Of a DNA stretch of 64,000 nucleotides, positions 46,765 through 57,621 are shown piece by piece. Position 1 is the stretch's first letter. The number at the start of each line of letters is the position of its first letter. The stretch spans positions 64,291,376-64,355,375 of the forward strand of contig NC_037670.1 in assembly GCF_003255815.1 (NCBI RefSeq), read 5' to 3'. The position numbers and the translations under genes are program-made. Below the pieces are notes generated by a model, which saw nothing but the letters and a program-made list of their open reading frames with translations, ran no database searches and was not told the DNA's origin. Source of the DNA: Theropithecus gelada (taxonomy: Eukaryota > Chordata > Mammalia > Primates > Cercopithecidae).

Positions 46765-47161
46765 ACCAATAAAATGGAAAACATAAAAAAGCAGAGGGTA
46801 CAATCCCAATTATAGACAAAAGAAATTTTAAACCAGCGAAGATCAAAAAAGACAAAGAAGGGCATTTTATAATGGTAAAGGGTGCAATTCAACAATGAGA
46901 CCTAACTATCCAAAATACATATGCACCCAACACAGGAGACCCCAGTTTCATAAAGCAAGTTCTTGGAGACTTTCAAAGACAATGGCATACTGGATAAAGA
47001 AAATCTGGATATACATCATGGAATACTATGTATGGAATGAAACAGAACAAGATCATGTTCTTCGTGAGAACATGGATGGAGCTGGAGGCCATTATCCTTA
47101 GCAAATTAATGCGGGAACAGAAAACCAAATTCCATGTCTTCTCACTTATAAATGGGATATA
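46765..47161 (+). pseudogene. L1 ORF2 remnant, two pieces fused
   Basis: Part one (46765-46977) encodes an endonuclease-domain piece readable as 'KKDKEGHFIMVKG' and 'YAPNTGDPSFIKQVL' with a stop after 'IQQ'. It is joined near 46977 to the extreme C-terminus ('ILDKENLDIHHGILCMEMKQ' in frame, stop near 47161). Everything between, including the reverse transcriptase core, is deleted. Confidence 0.8.
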
Positions 47162-47484
47162 AGTAATGAGAACACAAGGACACAAAGAGGGGAACAACAG
47201 ATACTGGGGCTTACTCGAGGGTGAGAGGAGGGAGAGAAGCAGTAAAAGTGACTATTGTGTGTTAGGCTTAGAACCTGGGTGACAAAATAATCTATACATC
47301 AAACCTCGTGACATGATTTTAACTATATAACCAATCTGCATATGCACCCCTGAACTTAAAAGTTTCTTTCTTTTGTTTTTTAATCTGACTTTAGGCAAAC
47401 TGGTTTAAAAAGCACATAATAAATATGAATATATAAAGAAAAAAAGACACTTAAACAATGGAATAGCACTCAAAGGAAAAAAAT

Positions 47485-47585
47485 TGATACTTTATACATC
47501 AAACACTACATGTTTCAAAATATTAATGCAGAAAGTTTACACAATTTAAAGTCAGCCACATAGTTTATGACCCAAAATTATACAT
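47485..47585. repeat. ~95-bp direct repeat, copy A
   Basis: 'catgtttcaaaatattaatgcagaaagtttacacaatttaaagtcagcc' (shared in 20-base pieces) matches copy B at 48070-48170, with roughly a dozen differences over ~95 bp. It is not part of a repeat I recognise. Confidence 0.8.
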
Positions 47586-47919
47586 ACAATATGATTTCCC
47601 AAACAGAGAAGAAAATACAAACACATGAAGTAAAAGATTTTACCATTTAAATATTTTAAAGGTTTGGTTAAATAAAAATCAAACTTAATTTAAAAAAATA
47701 AACATAACATTTAAATGTAACAGTTACTTTCAACATTATATAAAGAGATCACATAAATTAATAAAATCCATAATAATTTTCAGTAGTAAGCAGACAAGTT
47801 AAATTGATAAAAGACCAAAGACTAAGATACTTACAAATCATTCTTTGCAATTTTTAATTTTAAAAGGCACAGACCTCTTCATTTCCACCACTACTGCTTA
47901 ATTCCAGGATATTTTTTTC
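47586..47919. other. no recognised feature
   Basis: AT-rich spacer between direct-repeat copy A and an L2 3' end. No gene, RNA or repeat seen. Confidence 0.4.
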
Positions 47920-48050
47920 TTTTAAGCTCCTTGAGGGTAGGAATTTTGCTGATTATAATCAGTGCTGTATCACCTATGTTTGGAAGGGTGCCATTCACAG
48001 AGCTCTTTTTCCATGTTTGTTGGATTAAAATAAACAAATGAACTTTAGAA
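47920..48050 (+). mobile_element. L2 LINE 3' end
   Basis: 'ttaagctccttgagggtagg', 'cagtgctgtatcacctatg', 'agggtgccattcacagagc' and 'gttggattaaaataaacaaatgaac' follow the L2 3' end. It lies between the two ~95-bp direct repeats. Confidence 0.75.
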
Positions 48051-48069
48051 ATATCTCATCAAGTGGGAT

Positions 48070-48170
48070 GTACTTTATATGTCGAACATTAAACATGTTT
48101 CAAAACATTAATGCAGAAAGCTTACACAATTTAAAGTCAACCAAATAGTTTGTGACACAAAATAGTATGG
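48070..48170. repeat. ~95-bp direct repeat, copy B
   Basis: Partner of 47485-47585 in direct orientation, offset about 580 bp, flanking the L2 end. It keeps 'attaatgcagaaagcttaca' and 'caatttaaagtcaacc'. Confidence 0.8.
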
Positions 48171-49260
48171 CTCACTGAATGCACATTCTTACTCGTATAA
48201 TCCATTTCCATCTTCTTAAAAAAAAAATTCTGAAAAATGACAACAAGAAAATCTATGAGAAAGAAAAAATGCCTGTGACACCAGAAGACAATTAGCTAGG
48301 CAGACTACTGTCATGGCACAAGGGTAATTATACAACAGTCTTGGAATAGTCTCAGTTTCTGCAAGAACTCCAAAAGTATACTAGCTGTGCACTGTTCCCA
48401 GGAGAAGGTTTTCAAGGAAACACTCTACCTCCCTGCTATACAAAGTGATCGGCAAGTGAGACAATCAGCTCATCTGTACCATCTTGGAGCTTGTCAAAAA
48501 TGTGTAATCTCAGGCCCACCCAGACCTAATGAGTCATCATCTGCTTTTTTTACAAAGTCTCAGTGAGTTATGTGCATACTAAGTTTGGGAAGTTTTTCAT
48601 TATGTGACCAGGATACTATTCAAAGACAGGAGAAACGTATTATTTCAAAGATAGTAAATAATGAATTATGAAATCAATTAAAAGCATTCTATTTCCCTGA
48701 TTAGTGAATAAAGTAACTATTAAAATATAAAACTGTAATAGTAAACACCTGATTCAAAAATTCCATATTAGTAAATATGTAATAGAATTAAATAATACTT
48801 TTAGAGAGAGGATAGTAAGAACAAAAGTAATAAATTTTTGCATTCCTTTGGAAAATATTGTGTTATCTTATTTTCATTTGTAATGCAGTTAAAGGTATAA
48901 AGTATCAAGTATATTTTGAAACCATCAGAGGGTAAATATTAAAATTATAATTTTCAAACCAATGGGAGAAGACATGAGAATTTAAGATAGCATAAAAAGG
49001 AAATAAAAACAGCAAGGAAGCACACAATGCAATTTGGGAGAATAAGAAAGAGTGCATCACCACCTGTTTTGTCCTGTTTTCAAGAGATATGTTTTCTAAA
49101 GCCAAATGGCACAAAATGATTAAAAATTAAATGATGGCCAAGTATATTAAAATATAAAGCAAAAGTGAAAATAAAGGAACTTTAAAGTAGATAATATAAA
49201 GTTAAAGGCAACAATTATTAACAAAACAAAACAATATGAGCATTATTTATTTATTAGTAA
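48171..49260. other. no recognised feature
   Basis: Very AT-rich. A 69-aa minus frame at 48905-49114 is unremarkable. Nothing supportable. Confidence 0.45.
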
Positions 49261-49264
49261 TTGG

Positions 49265-49700
49265 TCCAATCCAGCAAATTCTGACTTCTTCACTCTTACA
49301 GGCCAAAATCTCAATTTGAGTTACATCCAGCTCTCCACCTATTCCACACCTGAAGGAAAGCGCAGCCACAGGGACTGATGTCATTTGGGTTTTATGACCA
49401 TAAGCCTTCAACAACTACTGCAAGCTGCCTGGAAATCATACAACATATTCCTGGTCACTTCATCCTTTTACTCTCTGAGACAAGTCTTCCATAACTCATT
49501 ATTTTCTTCCAGTACTCGATACTCCCTGACACCTACTCACTCTCAGCCCATGACCTTGCTTTTCATTTCACCAAGAAAATAGAAGCAATCAAAAGAAAAC
49601 CTTCACAACCTCCACCCCACACCTCTGTCCATTCGGTCTTCCTTCCCTCCTGCTACGAGGGAGAGAGCTCCAATTTAACAGCGATTCTATCTCAGGACCA
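49265..49700 (+). mobile_element. L2 LINE fragment, ORF2 upstream part
   Basis: 'ctctcagcccatgaccttgcttttcatttcaccaagaaaatagaagcaatcaaaag' and the preceding 'actccctgacacctac' resemble the L2 ORF2 N-terminal region. The C-rich stretch after it continues the match. Diverged, no frame. Confidence 0.55.
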
Positions 49701-49729
49701 AAAATACAGATTATCTGTCCTGGGGGTTA

Positions 49730-50820
49730 ATTGTGCAGATATTAAACAGACATTTAAAATATATTATGAATAACATTATGCTAATAATTTGCAATTTTAA
49801 ATAATGGACAAAACTTAAAATAAAAATCATTCAGGAAAAAGCCAACAACTTGAAAAATCATCTAATCATTGTTTAAAAAGAATTAGTCATCCAAATTCTT
49901 CCCACAAAGAAACTCCAGCACTAGATAATATTGTTGGAAAATAGTCCCAGACATTCAATATAGAAATATTTCACTCATATACCAAGTTTTCCAGAAAACA
50001 GAAAAAGTGTACATTCTTCAAAAAAGATGAGATTGCACATTCATCTCTTTCATAAAGATGCACATATTCTAAACAAGATATTAGAAAACTAAATCCACAC
50101 AAAAAGAAACCATATAAGACCCAAATTGTACAGGGAAAAATATGATAGAATTCAGTTTTCAATTCATAATAAAAATTTTTAGACAACTAGAAATAGAGGA
50201 GTTTCTTCTGAAGTTATTATTGTTTTTTTATGGAAAAGGAATTTAGTAACTTGCTGGGCAAGGGATATAGAGAAGTGAAAGACTTCATCGAGCAGCCAGA
50301 GGAGGGGACTTCAGAAGATTTCATTGGTAGATATTGCAGAGTAGAGGCGTACATGTTTTGATGGGTGCCAATCAAACACTGAAAACTAACGTTCTGGAGA
50401 GGATAGAATCAGTGCTGTCGTTGGTATGCCATTTGTTTAAAGAATTTCCATCATTCATTACTCAGTAGGCTCAGTAAATGTTTCACATACTAAAACCATT
50501 CAAAGTTCATGGTCTTTAAAGAGCTGCAGCTGGTGGAAAAAGAAGGGCTGTGATAAAAGACAACATTCAAATTTGGTATCCTCTAAACACGTGGAACTGT
50601 AAATAGATTTTTCTTTTACATTTCTCAGCACTTAATGGTGACATATTGAAAGCTTTGCTTCTGAAATCTGCAATAAAAGAAGGAATCCCACTCTCATCAG
50701 TTCTACTGTGCATCTTGCTAGAACTCCTAAGTAAGTTAGGCATGAAAAATAGAGAAATGGCAAGGAATGTTGGAATCTTCTTGGAAGCAGTGTTGGAGTT
50801 TTCAGGAAGGAGGGATTGCC
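49730..50820 (+). mobile_element. old L1 (L1M-type) ORF2 fragments
   Basis: 'aattcttcccacaaagaaactccagcactagat', 'ttttccagaaaacagaaaaag' and 'cttaatggtgacatattgaaagctttgcttctgaaatc' follow the reverse-transcriptase part of ORF2 in order. The middle (50250-50560) does not match by eye. Heavily mutated. Confidence 0.6.
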
Positions 50821-50980
50821 ACAACCCATTTTAGGCAGGAAATAGGGAAAATCATGGTGCCTTCAACAGGATGGCACTAATCAAAAACCTTAAGACAATG
50901 AAAAAAGGAAACCAGAAAGGAATGAGTATGCTTTTCAGTATAATGTGCAAATCTAAGTCCATGTTTTAAGGGGTGGACCT

Positions 50981-51812
50981 TAAAAGCAATGGCAACAAAA
51001 GCCAAATTTGACAAATGGGATCTACTTAAACTGAAGAGTTTCTGCACAGCAAAAGAAACTACCATCAAAGTGAAGAGGTAACCTACAGAATGGGAGAAAA
51101 GTTTTTCAATCTACTCATCTGACAAAGGGCTAATATCCAGAATCTACAAAGAACTCAAACAAATTTACAAGAAAAAAACAAACAACCCCATCACAAAGTG
51201 GGCAAAGGATATGAACAGACACCTCTCAGTAGAAGACATTTATGCACCAACAGACACATGAAAAAATGTTCATCATCACTGGCCGTCAGAGGAATGAAAA
51301 TCAAAACCACAATGAGATACCATCTCACACCAGTTAGAATGGCAATCATTAAAAAGTCAGGAAACAACAGGTGCTGGAGAGGATGTGGAGAAATAGGAAC
51401 ACTTTTACACTGTTGGTGGGAATGTAAACTAGTTCAATCATTGTGGAAGACAGTATGGCGATTCCTCAAGGATCTAGAACTAGAAATACCATTTGATCCA
51501 GCCATCCCATTACTGGGGATATATCCAAAGGATTATAAATCATGCTTCTATAAAGACACATGCACACATATGTTTATTGTGGCACTATTCACAATAGCAA
51601 AGACTTGGAACCAACCCAAATGTCCATCAATGATAGACTGGATTAAGAAAATGTTGCACATATACACCATGGAATACTATGTAGCCATAAGAAAGGATGA
51701 GTTCATGTCCTTTGTAGGGACATGGATGAAGCTGGAAACCATCATTCTCAGCAAACTATCACAAGGACAAAAAACCAGACATCAAATGTTCTCACTCATA
51801 GGTGGGAATTGA
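50981..51812 (+). pseudogene. L1 ORF2p C-terminal remnant
   Basis: An intact ORF2 encodes endonuclease/reverse transcriptase. Only the C-terminal region is left. The Cys-rich motif is readable in 51198-51812 (CWRGCGEIGTLLHC, followed by WWEC), as is the native end (…LIGGN, stop at 51812). A stop after 'VKR' near 51081 and a one-base deletion near 51250 break the frame upstream. The 204-aa frame is the longest in the window and has no host function. Confidence 0.9.
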
Positions 51813-52004
51813 ACAAAGAGAACACTTGGACACATCACACACTGGGGCCTGTCGTTGGATGGGGGGAGGGGAGAGGGATAGCATTAGGACATATACCTAA
51901 TGTAAATGATGAGTTAATGGGTGCAGCACACCAACATGGCACATGTATACATATGTAACAAACCTGCATGTTGTGCACATGTACCCTAGAACTTAAAGTA
52001 AAAT

Positions 52005-52020
52005 AAAATAAATAAATGAA

Positions 52021-52051
<31 letters not shown>

Positions 52052-52052
52052 A
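52005..52052. repeat. (AAAT)n microsatellite from L1 tail
   Basis: About eleven AAAT units grown out of the L1PA poly-A tail, with one gaat variant. Confidence 0.95.
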
Positions 52053-52069
52053 AGAACTGGTGGACCTTC

Positions 52070-52460
52070 TGAGGGCTTGATGCTTCCAGGTGTTTCTCAG
52101 ATGGTTCCATGTGATTGAATTAGTTTCAGTCCATTTCATCTTGTTTACCTGCTCTACCAATTGGTCTCACCTCCAGAACTGGCTCTTAAACTGGGCAACA
52201 GGGTTCATCCCTCTTATTTCTGCATTTTAGTTCAGCTGAATTTGTAATGATCTTGGCAGCATACTGTAACCTTACTGTGGCAGAGAAGCAGGTGGTGCCT
52301 GGCCAAAAGGGGACTGGGAGAGTGCAATGAGGCATTGAGGAGACATTAGCAATTGGTACTATTATGGTACTTACTGTGGCCATCAATTATTGTGGTTATC
52401 ACTTATTATGATGATTAAATGTCGTTAAGAATGACTCTAGGTCCAGGTAAGTGTCATTGT
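52070..52460. other. no recognised feature
   Basis: Unassigned sequence after the L1PA insertion. A 66-aa minus frame at 52186-52386 has no domain. Confidence 0.4.
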
Positions 52461-52464
52461 TCTG

Positions 52465-52640
52465 AAAAAGAAGCCTGTTTCAGTGCTTACTTTTCTTAGA
52501 GACAACTCCATTATGACAGGCATTATTTCACCTCAACTTCAAGATGGCTCCATGAGGCAAACAATTATTTTCAATACCAAGAAAAGTAAGTGGAAGCCTG
52601 GATTTTCTGTGTCACTTTTCAGAGGCCACAGCATTATTAG
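52465..52640 (-). mobile_element. possible MIR, diverged
   Basis: 'cattatgacaggcattatttcacctc' and 'caagatggctccatgaggcaaacaattattt' give a weak antisense MIR match. Confidence 0.35.
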
Positions 52641-52746
52641 GTTGCAGAGAGGTTATCCATGTTCTCTGATTCCAAGTCGCTGCCGTCCCATACATACATA
52701 CATATATGTCCCTGAATATAGAGAACTGCCAGACTCTCACACATGC

Positions 52747-52760
52747 GCACACACACACAC

Positions 52761-52792
<32 letters not shown>
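52747..52792. repeat. (CA)n microsatellite
   Basis: CA repeat with one aaaa interruption. Opposing frames through it give only poly-VC or poly-HT. Confidence 0.97.
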
Positions 52793-53570
52793 GCTCTCAA
52801 TGTTGTGTATACCAAATATCAGTTCTGGTATATTTGTTGGCATAAAGATTCAGCTGAGATTTTGAAAACAGACCTTCGTTTATAGTAATGTTGGAAACCC
52901 TGGGAAGCAGGACTTGGGTGTTTGTCTTCACATCATTTTTATCAGTTCTTTCTCATAGCAGCCTTGTCAATGGGATTACAATTCTCCTCTGCACTGTGTC
53001 AACACCCTCAAGTACAAGTGCTAAATTGAGAAAATACACCCAGTTAATCCAGCCCCCAGACACTTTTGCCTCAATTATTTGTAGGCTTTACTAGAAACAG
53101 TGATTTGGATGCAAATGTGTGCACTGATGCCTGGAATTCTCGAATTTTAAGCAGTCCATAGCCCCACTTATGAAACTCTTCTTATCTTGCCTCTCACTGT
53201 AGTAGTTTCAGTCCTTGTCTTTGATTATTTTAAGAGCAAGAAAGTATTTTCTGGACTCATAAAAACTTCCTGGTCTCTGGCACAGAGTAGATGCTCAATC
53301 AGTGTTATTTGATACAATGAATAAGAAACAAAGACCAAATGAACTAAAATTTCAGAGAGTGGTATCTTTCTAACAGAAACTGACATTCTCTAGCCAGGTC
53401 TCCCATAGGGCATCTGCTGATTCTGGCACATGTAAGGGGTACACTTGGCCAACACAGAGAGTCCTTGATGGAGAAACATTACCCAACAAAAATCCATTCA
53501 CACAATGATGGAGTTGGGCACTGGGAATCCAAGGGGCCAAAAACACATGTCCCTAAAGAAAACTTGCTGA
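52793..53570. other. mostly unassigned; MIR 3' end near 53265-53325
   Basis: 'tggtctctggcacagagtagatgctcaatcagtg' is a MIR/L2 3' end. The rest is unique-looking, without a supportable feature. Confidence 0.5.
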
Positions 53571-53573
53571 GTT

Positions 53574-53806
53574 CACGAGGTCAGGAGATCGAGATCAGCC
53601 TGGCTAACACTGTGAAACCCCGTCTCCTACAAAAAAAAAAAACTAGCTGGGCGAGGTGGCGGGTGCCTGTAGTCCCAGCTACTCGGGAGGCTGAGCCAGG
53701 AGAATGGCGTGAACCCGGGAGGCGGAGCTTGCAGTGAGCTGAGATCCGGCCACTGCACTCCAGCCTGGGCGACAGAGCAAGACTCCATCTCAAAAAAAAA
53801 AAAAAA
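53574..53806 (+). mobile_element. young AluY, Old World monkey type, 5' truncated
   Basis: Begins mid-left-monomer at 'cacgaggtcaggagatcg' and ends in a pure A tail. A perfect 19-bp target duplication 'aaagaaaacttgctgagtt' lies at 53555-53573 and 53807-53825. It shares 'gcgaggtggcggg' and 'gagatccggccactgcac' with the full-length AluY at 11068. The 5' truncation removes the A box, so it is probably not transcribed from its own promoter. Confidence 0.97.
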
Positions 53807-53989
53807 AAAGAAAACTTGCTGAGTTATGGGGCCATACTGGAGGTGGGGAGCTGATCAGAGGCTCCTAAAATGGGAAGTAAAATATTTGGTAGATGCTTTG
53901 TGTTTAGGAAAGGGGAAGAGACAATTTCCCCCAACACTCAGACAATTTCTCCTTCAAGATTTTTGTCAAAATTCTCTAAGGAAATTTAA

Positions 53990-54330
53990 ACAAAAGTATA
54001 CAGAAGTGAATATAAGTTTGTTTATTATAGTGCTTTTTATGATATAAAAACCTCGAACAGTATCTCAATGTGTAGCAGTAAGAGATCAGTTATATAGAGT
54101 ATATCTATAAAATTCTCCAGCGCTTCCAAATAATACAAAGTTGAATGAAATGTTGAAGGGTACCATGAAACTAACAATCTCATTTTCAAAAACTAAAACA
54201 AATTATCATTTAATATAAAATATATGCTAAATATTCAATTATAGCAAATGAAAAATGAGCAAATCTAAATATATTACATTCAAAATATTTACAAGAGAAA
54301 ATGTGTACATAAAACAATTTATAAATTTAA
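53990..54330 (+). mobile_element. possible old L1M 3' fragment
   Basis: 'gtttgtttattatagtgctttttatgatataaaaacctcgaacag' resembles the old L1 phrase around an expected 'attgcagc..ttataatagc.aaaaa..ggaaac'. It is followed by AT-rich sequence. Weak. Confidence 0.4.
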
Positions 54331-54840
54331 GAGCTAGGACATTTAAAGGCATAGTAACAAATAAGATTCCATGCACTTTATAATCAAGAAGGAAAGAAAG
54401 AGAACATTATATTAGAAAAGACGAGCATGCAGGATATATTTTGAAAGAAAACAGATGACATCCCATAAAATGCTCTGCAAATAACTTTGAACTGACACAG
54501 AAGAAATAAAAAACTTTCATGGGGAAAACAATACTGAAAATAATTGGAAAAGTTGTGTGTTTGTTTTAAAATCTTAAGAACAACTTTGAAGCATTGTCCA
54601 CTCATTTTGATTTTATAAATACATGTTTTTTCACATTGATCATTGTTTGCAATGTAAAAAGTTTTAGACCAAAGAAAAAAGTAATTTTCTCAGCAAATGA
54701 TGTTACACTAACAACAATACTACACAAACCCTGACACACAAAAATACCTTTGAGAGGTCGATCTCACTTATGAGTATAAGTAACAGAAGACAGTAACAAA
54801 GAGGAGATTAATAAAATTTCAGAGAAGAGCATCTTTCAGA
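54331..54840. other. no recognised feature
   Basis: AT-rich, unassigned. The 73-aa minus frame at 54384-54605 has no domain. Confidence 0.45.
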
Positions 54841-54842
54841 GT

Positions 54843-55138
54843 TGCTGTGGTAAAGAGAATAATCTACCCCATCAAATTTCTACATTTTAATCCCCAGAAC
54901 CTATGAACATGTTATCTTATGTAGCAAAAGGGACTTGCTGATTTGCTTTAATTAAAGGCCTCAGGATGAGGAGATCAGCCTGAATTATCAGGGTGGACAC
55001 AATGTAACCACAAGGATCCTTGCCAGGCAGAGGCAGGAGAGATTTGCTGATGGAAGCAGAGGTTGGGAGATACTCAGAATGTACTTAGTAAACCCCAAGG
55101 AACTAATTCTCCCCAGAGCCTCCAGAAGAAACATATAG
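54843..55138 (+). mobile_element. MLT1-type MaLR LTR, 3' end missing
   Basis: 'ggtaaagagaataatctacccc', 'tttaatccccagaacctatgaacatgttatcttatgtagc', 'atcagggtggacacaatgtaaccacaaggatcc' and 'ccagagcctccagaag' keep the MLT1 order. The terminal part is lost. Confidence 0.75.
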
Positions 55139-55720
55139 TCCCCTTTAGAAAATTGACGCAGAGGCTAAATTCAGAATTCAACATTAGCCAATCATGTAGT
55201 ATACATTTTAGGTCAACTCTTTAGAAGCAAACAACAAAACAAAGATTCTTGAGCAAATGAGTTATTCAGGAAGTGCTCCCAGGAAAAAAAATGAGTAAGA
55301 GAGGAAGGAAAAAAGAAATGGAAAGATGAAGCCATGCAAGAGTAAGGAAAATTTTAGGCTGAGTCCCAGGCAGGAAAGGTTAGGCCAGATCCTACAGGCA
55401 GATGCTGCAGTATAAGTGATATCTGAGAGTTTGTCCCAAGACTGGGCAAGGAGCTCTGTTTTCACACTGTTTGACAAGTTAGGCACTGGCTGTGGGTTGC
55501 TCATGTGAATATAAAATTGCAGGCACTTCCACTTCCTTTGTCTCTGCAAAGTAGCTCCAGGAGGTTCTAGTAGTCCAAGAGCAGGTCTCCAAAACAAGTC
55601 CCAGGCAAAGTATCTTTGGAAGCAAAAGCAAGTAGTAATGAAGGGAGGTGTGAACAGAACTTTCACGTAGGAGCCAGAGACCTGTGAAGAGTAAGATTCA
55701 GTGTCCACAATGCACATAGG
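55139..55720. other. unassigned; 151-aa antisense frame
   Basis: A minus-strand frame of 151 aa (55262-55717) ends with a hydrophobic, Phe/Ser-rich stretch that simply translates the purine-rich plus strand at 55262-55330. I recognise no family. It may be an LTR or other old repeat. Not called as a gene. Confidence 0.4.
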
Positions 55721-55724
55721 CTTG

Positions 55725-56087
55725 TGTATTGGTCTGTTCTCATGCTGCTATAAAGAACTGCCCATGACTGGTTAATCTATAAAGGAAAGAGATTTAATTG
55801 ACTCACAGTTCTGCATGGCTGGGGAGTCCTCAGAAAACTTACAATAATGGTGGAAGAGAAAGTTCTTCACAAGGTGGCAGGAAAGAGAAACACCAAGCAA
55901 AGCGGGAAAAGGCCATTATAAAACCATCAGATCTTGCGAGAAGCCATTCACTATCACAAGAACAGTATGGAGGTAACTGCCTCCATGATTTAATTACCTC
56001 CCACCAGGTCCCTCCCAGGACATCTGGGGATTATGGGAACTATAATTCAAGATGAGATTTGGGTGGGGACACAGCCAAACCACATCA
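55725..56087 (-). repeat. THE1 provirus, 3' LTR
   Basis: Terminal TGTATTGGTCTG (read on plus) to CCACATCA. It carries the usual 'cccacccaaatctcatcttg' in antisense. It differs from the other LTR at many positions (roughly one in five by eye), which fits an old insertion. Confidence 0.93.
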
Positions 56088-57621
56088 TTCCATTCCTAGC
56101 CCCTCCTAAATCTCATGACCTCACATTTCAAAACACAGTGATACCTTTCCAACTGTCCCCCAAAATCTTAGCTCATTCCAGCATTAACCCAAAAGTCCAA
56201 GTCCAAAGTCTCACCCAAGACAAGGCAAGTCACCTATATCTATGAGCCTGAAAAATTAAAAGCAAGTTAGTCATTACATTGCTAGATACAATGGGGATAC
56301 AGGCATTAGGTAAATACACCTTTTCCAAAGGGAAGAAATTGGCCAAAAAAAAGGGGATTCGGGCCCGATGCAAGTCTGAAATCCAATAGGGCAATCATTA
56401 AACCTTAAAGTTCCAAAATGATCTCATTTGACTCCATGTCTCCCAACCAGGTCATACTGATACCAGAGGTGGACTCCCACAGCCTTGAGCAGCTCTGCCC
56501 CTGTGGCTTTGCAGGATACAGCACCCATCACAGCCGCTTTCATGGGCTGGTGTTGAGTGCCTGCAGCTTTTCCAGGTGCACAGTGCAACCTGTCAGTGTA
56601 TGTACCATTCTGGGGTCTGGAGGATGGTGGCCTTTTTCTCACAGCTCCACTGGGCAGTTCGCCAGGGGCTACCCTGTGTGGAGGCTCCAACCTCACATTT
56701 CCCTGCTGCACTGCCGTAGCAGAAGTTCTCCATGAGAGCTCCACCCCTGTAGTAAACTTCTGCCTGGACATCCAGGCTTTTCCAAACATCCTCTGAAATC
56801 CAGGTGGAGGCTCCCAAACCCCCATTCTTAACTTCTGTGCACCTGCAGGCCCAAACCCATGTGTAAACCACCAAGACTTGGGGCTTTCACCCTCTGAAGC
56901 AATGGTCTGAGGTGTACCTTGGCCCTTTTAGAAATGGCTGGAGCTGAAACACCTGGGACAGAGGGCACCATGTCCCAAGGCTGCACAGAACAGGGGGCCC
57001 TGAGCTAGGCCTAGGAAACCATTTTTCCCTCCTTGGTCTCTGAATTAATGATGGAAGGAGCTGCTATGAAGGTCTCTGATATACCCTGGAGACATTTTCC
57101 CCATTGTCTTGGTGATTAACACTTGATTGCTCATTACTTATGCAAATTTATGCAGCCTGCTTCAGTTTCTCCCCAGAACATGGGTTTTTCTTTCCAACAG
57201 CATTGTTAGGCTGCAAATTTTCCAAATTTTTATGTTCTGATTCCTCTTGAATGCTTTGCCAGTTAGAAATTCCTTCTGCCAGATATTCCAAAGCATCTCT
57301 CTCAAGTTCAGAGTTCCACAGATCTCTAGGGAAGGGGAAAATGACACCAGTCTCTTTGCTAAAGCATAGCAAGAGTCACCTTTACTCCAGTTTCCAAAAA
57401 GTTCCTTATCTCCACCTGAGACCACCTCAGGCTGGACTTCTTTGTCCATATCACTATCAGCATTTTGGTCAAAATCATTCAATAAGTTTCTAGGAAGTTC
57501 CAAACTTTCCCACATTTTCCCATATTATTCAGCACCCTCCAAACCATTCCAACTCTGAGTATTACTTTGTTCCAAAGTGTATCCTTAAAGAAACACCCCA
57601 CTGTCTGTGGTACCAATTTAC
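56088..57621 (-). pseudogene. THE1 internal region with decayed gag-like frame
   Basis: About 1.53 kb. Minus frames at 57162-57515 (117 aa) and 56424-56825 (133 aa), plus shorter ones in other phases, are the remains of the single MaLR gag-related frame. They are separated by frameshifts and stops. Next to the 5' LTR lies 'attggtaccacagacag', a primer-binding-site-like stretch. Next to the 3' LTR lies a purine run, 'ggaggggctaggaatgga' in antisense. Confidence 0.85.

Larger units (their letters stand above)
44690..47365 (+). mobile_element. internally deleted primate L1 (L1PB/L1MA-like)
   Basis: A complete-looking L1 order compressed to about 2.7 kb: GC-rich 5' UTR from 'gaagatggccaactaga' (44690-46053), ORF1 start and coiled coil (46054-~46745), a short endonuclease-domain piece of ORF2 (~46765-46977), the last ~60 codons of ORF2, and the 3' UTR ending 'cccctgaacttaaaag'. 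Two deletions join ORF1 to ORF2 and ORF2 to its own end. The element is dead. Confidence 0.85.
50981..52052 (+). mobile_element. L1PA LINE, 5' truncated, with target duplication
   Basis: Starts in the 3' part of ORF2 ('aaaagcaatggcaacaaaag') and runs through the ORF2 end and the primate L1 3' UTR ('actggggcctgtcgttggat') to a tail that has become an (AAAT)n array (about 52000-52052). 'ggtggacctt' flanks it at 50970-50980 and about 52059-52068, extendable to 14 bp with two mismatches. Low divergence for the window: an anthropoid- or catarrhine-age insertion. Confidence 0.95.

Noticed and set aside
51198..51812. 204-aa open frame, the longest in the window
   Set aside because: It is the C-terminal end of L1 ORF2 with the L1 Cys motif and native stop, not a host gene.
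55262..55717. 151-aa minus frame with a hydrophobic C-terminus that could suggest a membrane protein
   Set aside because: The hydrophobic run is the translation of a purine-rich tract read in antisense. No signal peptide, splice sites or family similarity.
57162..57515. 117-aa minus frame, acidic and protein-like, as a possible host gene
   Set aside because: It is inside the THE1 internal region and represents decayed MaLR gag-related sequence.
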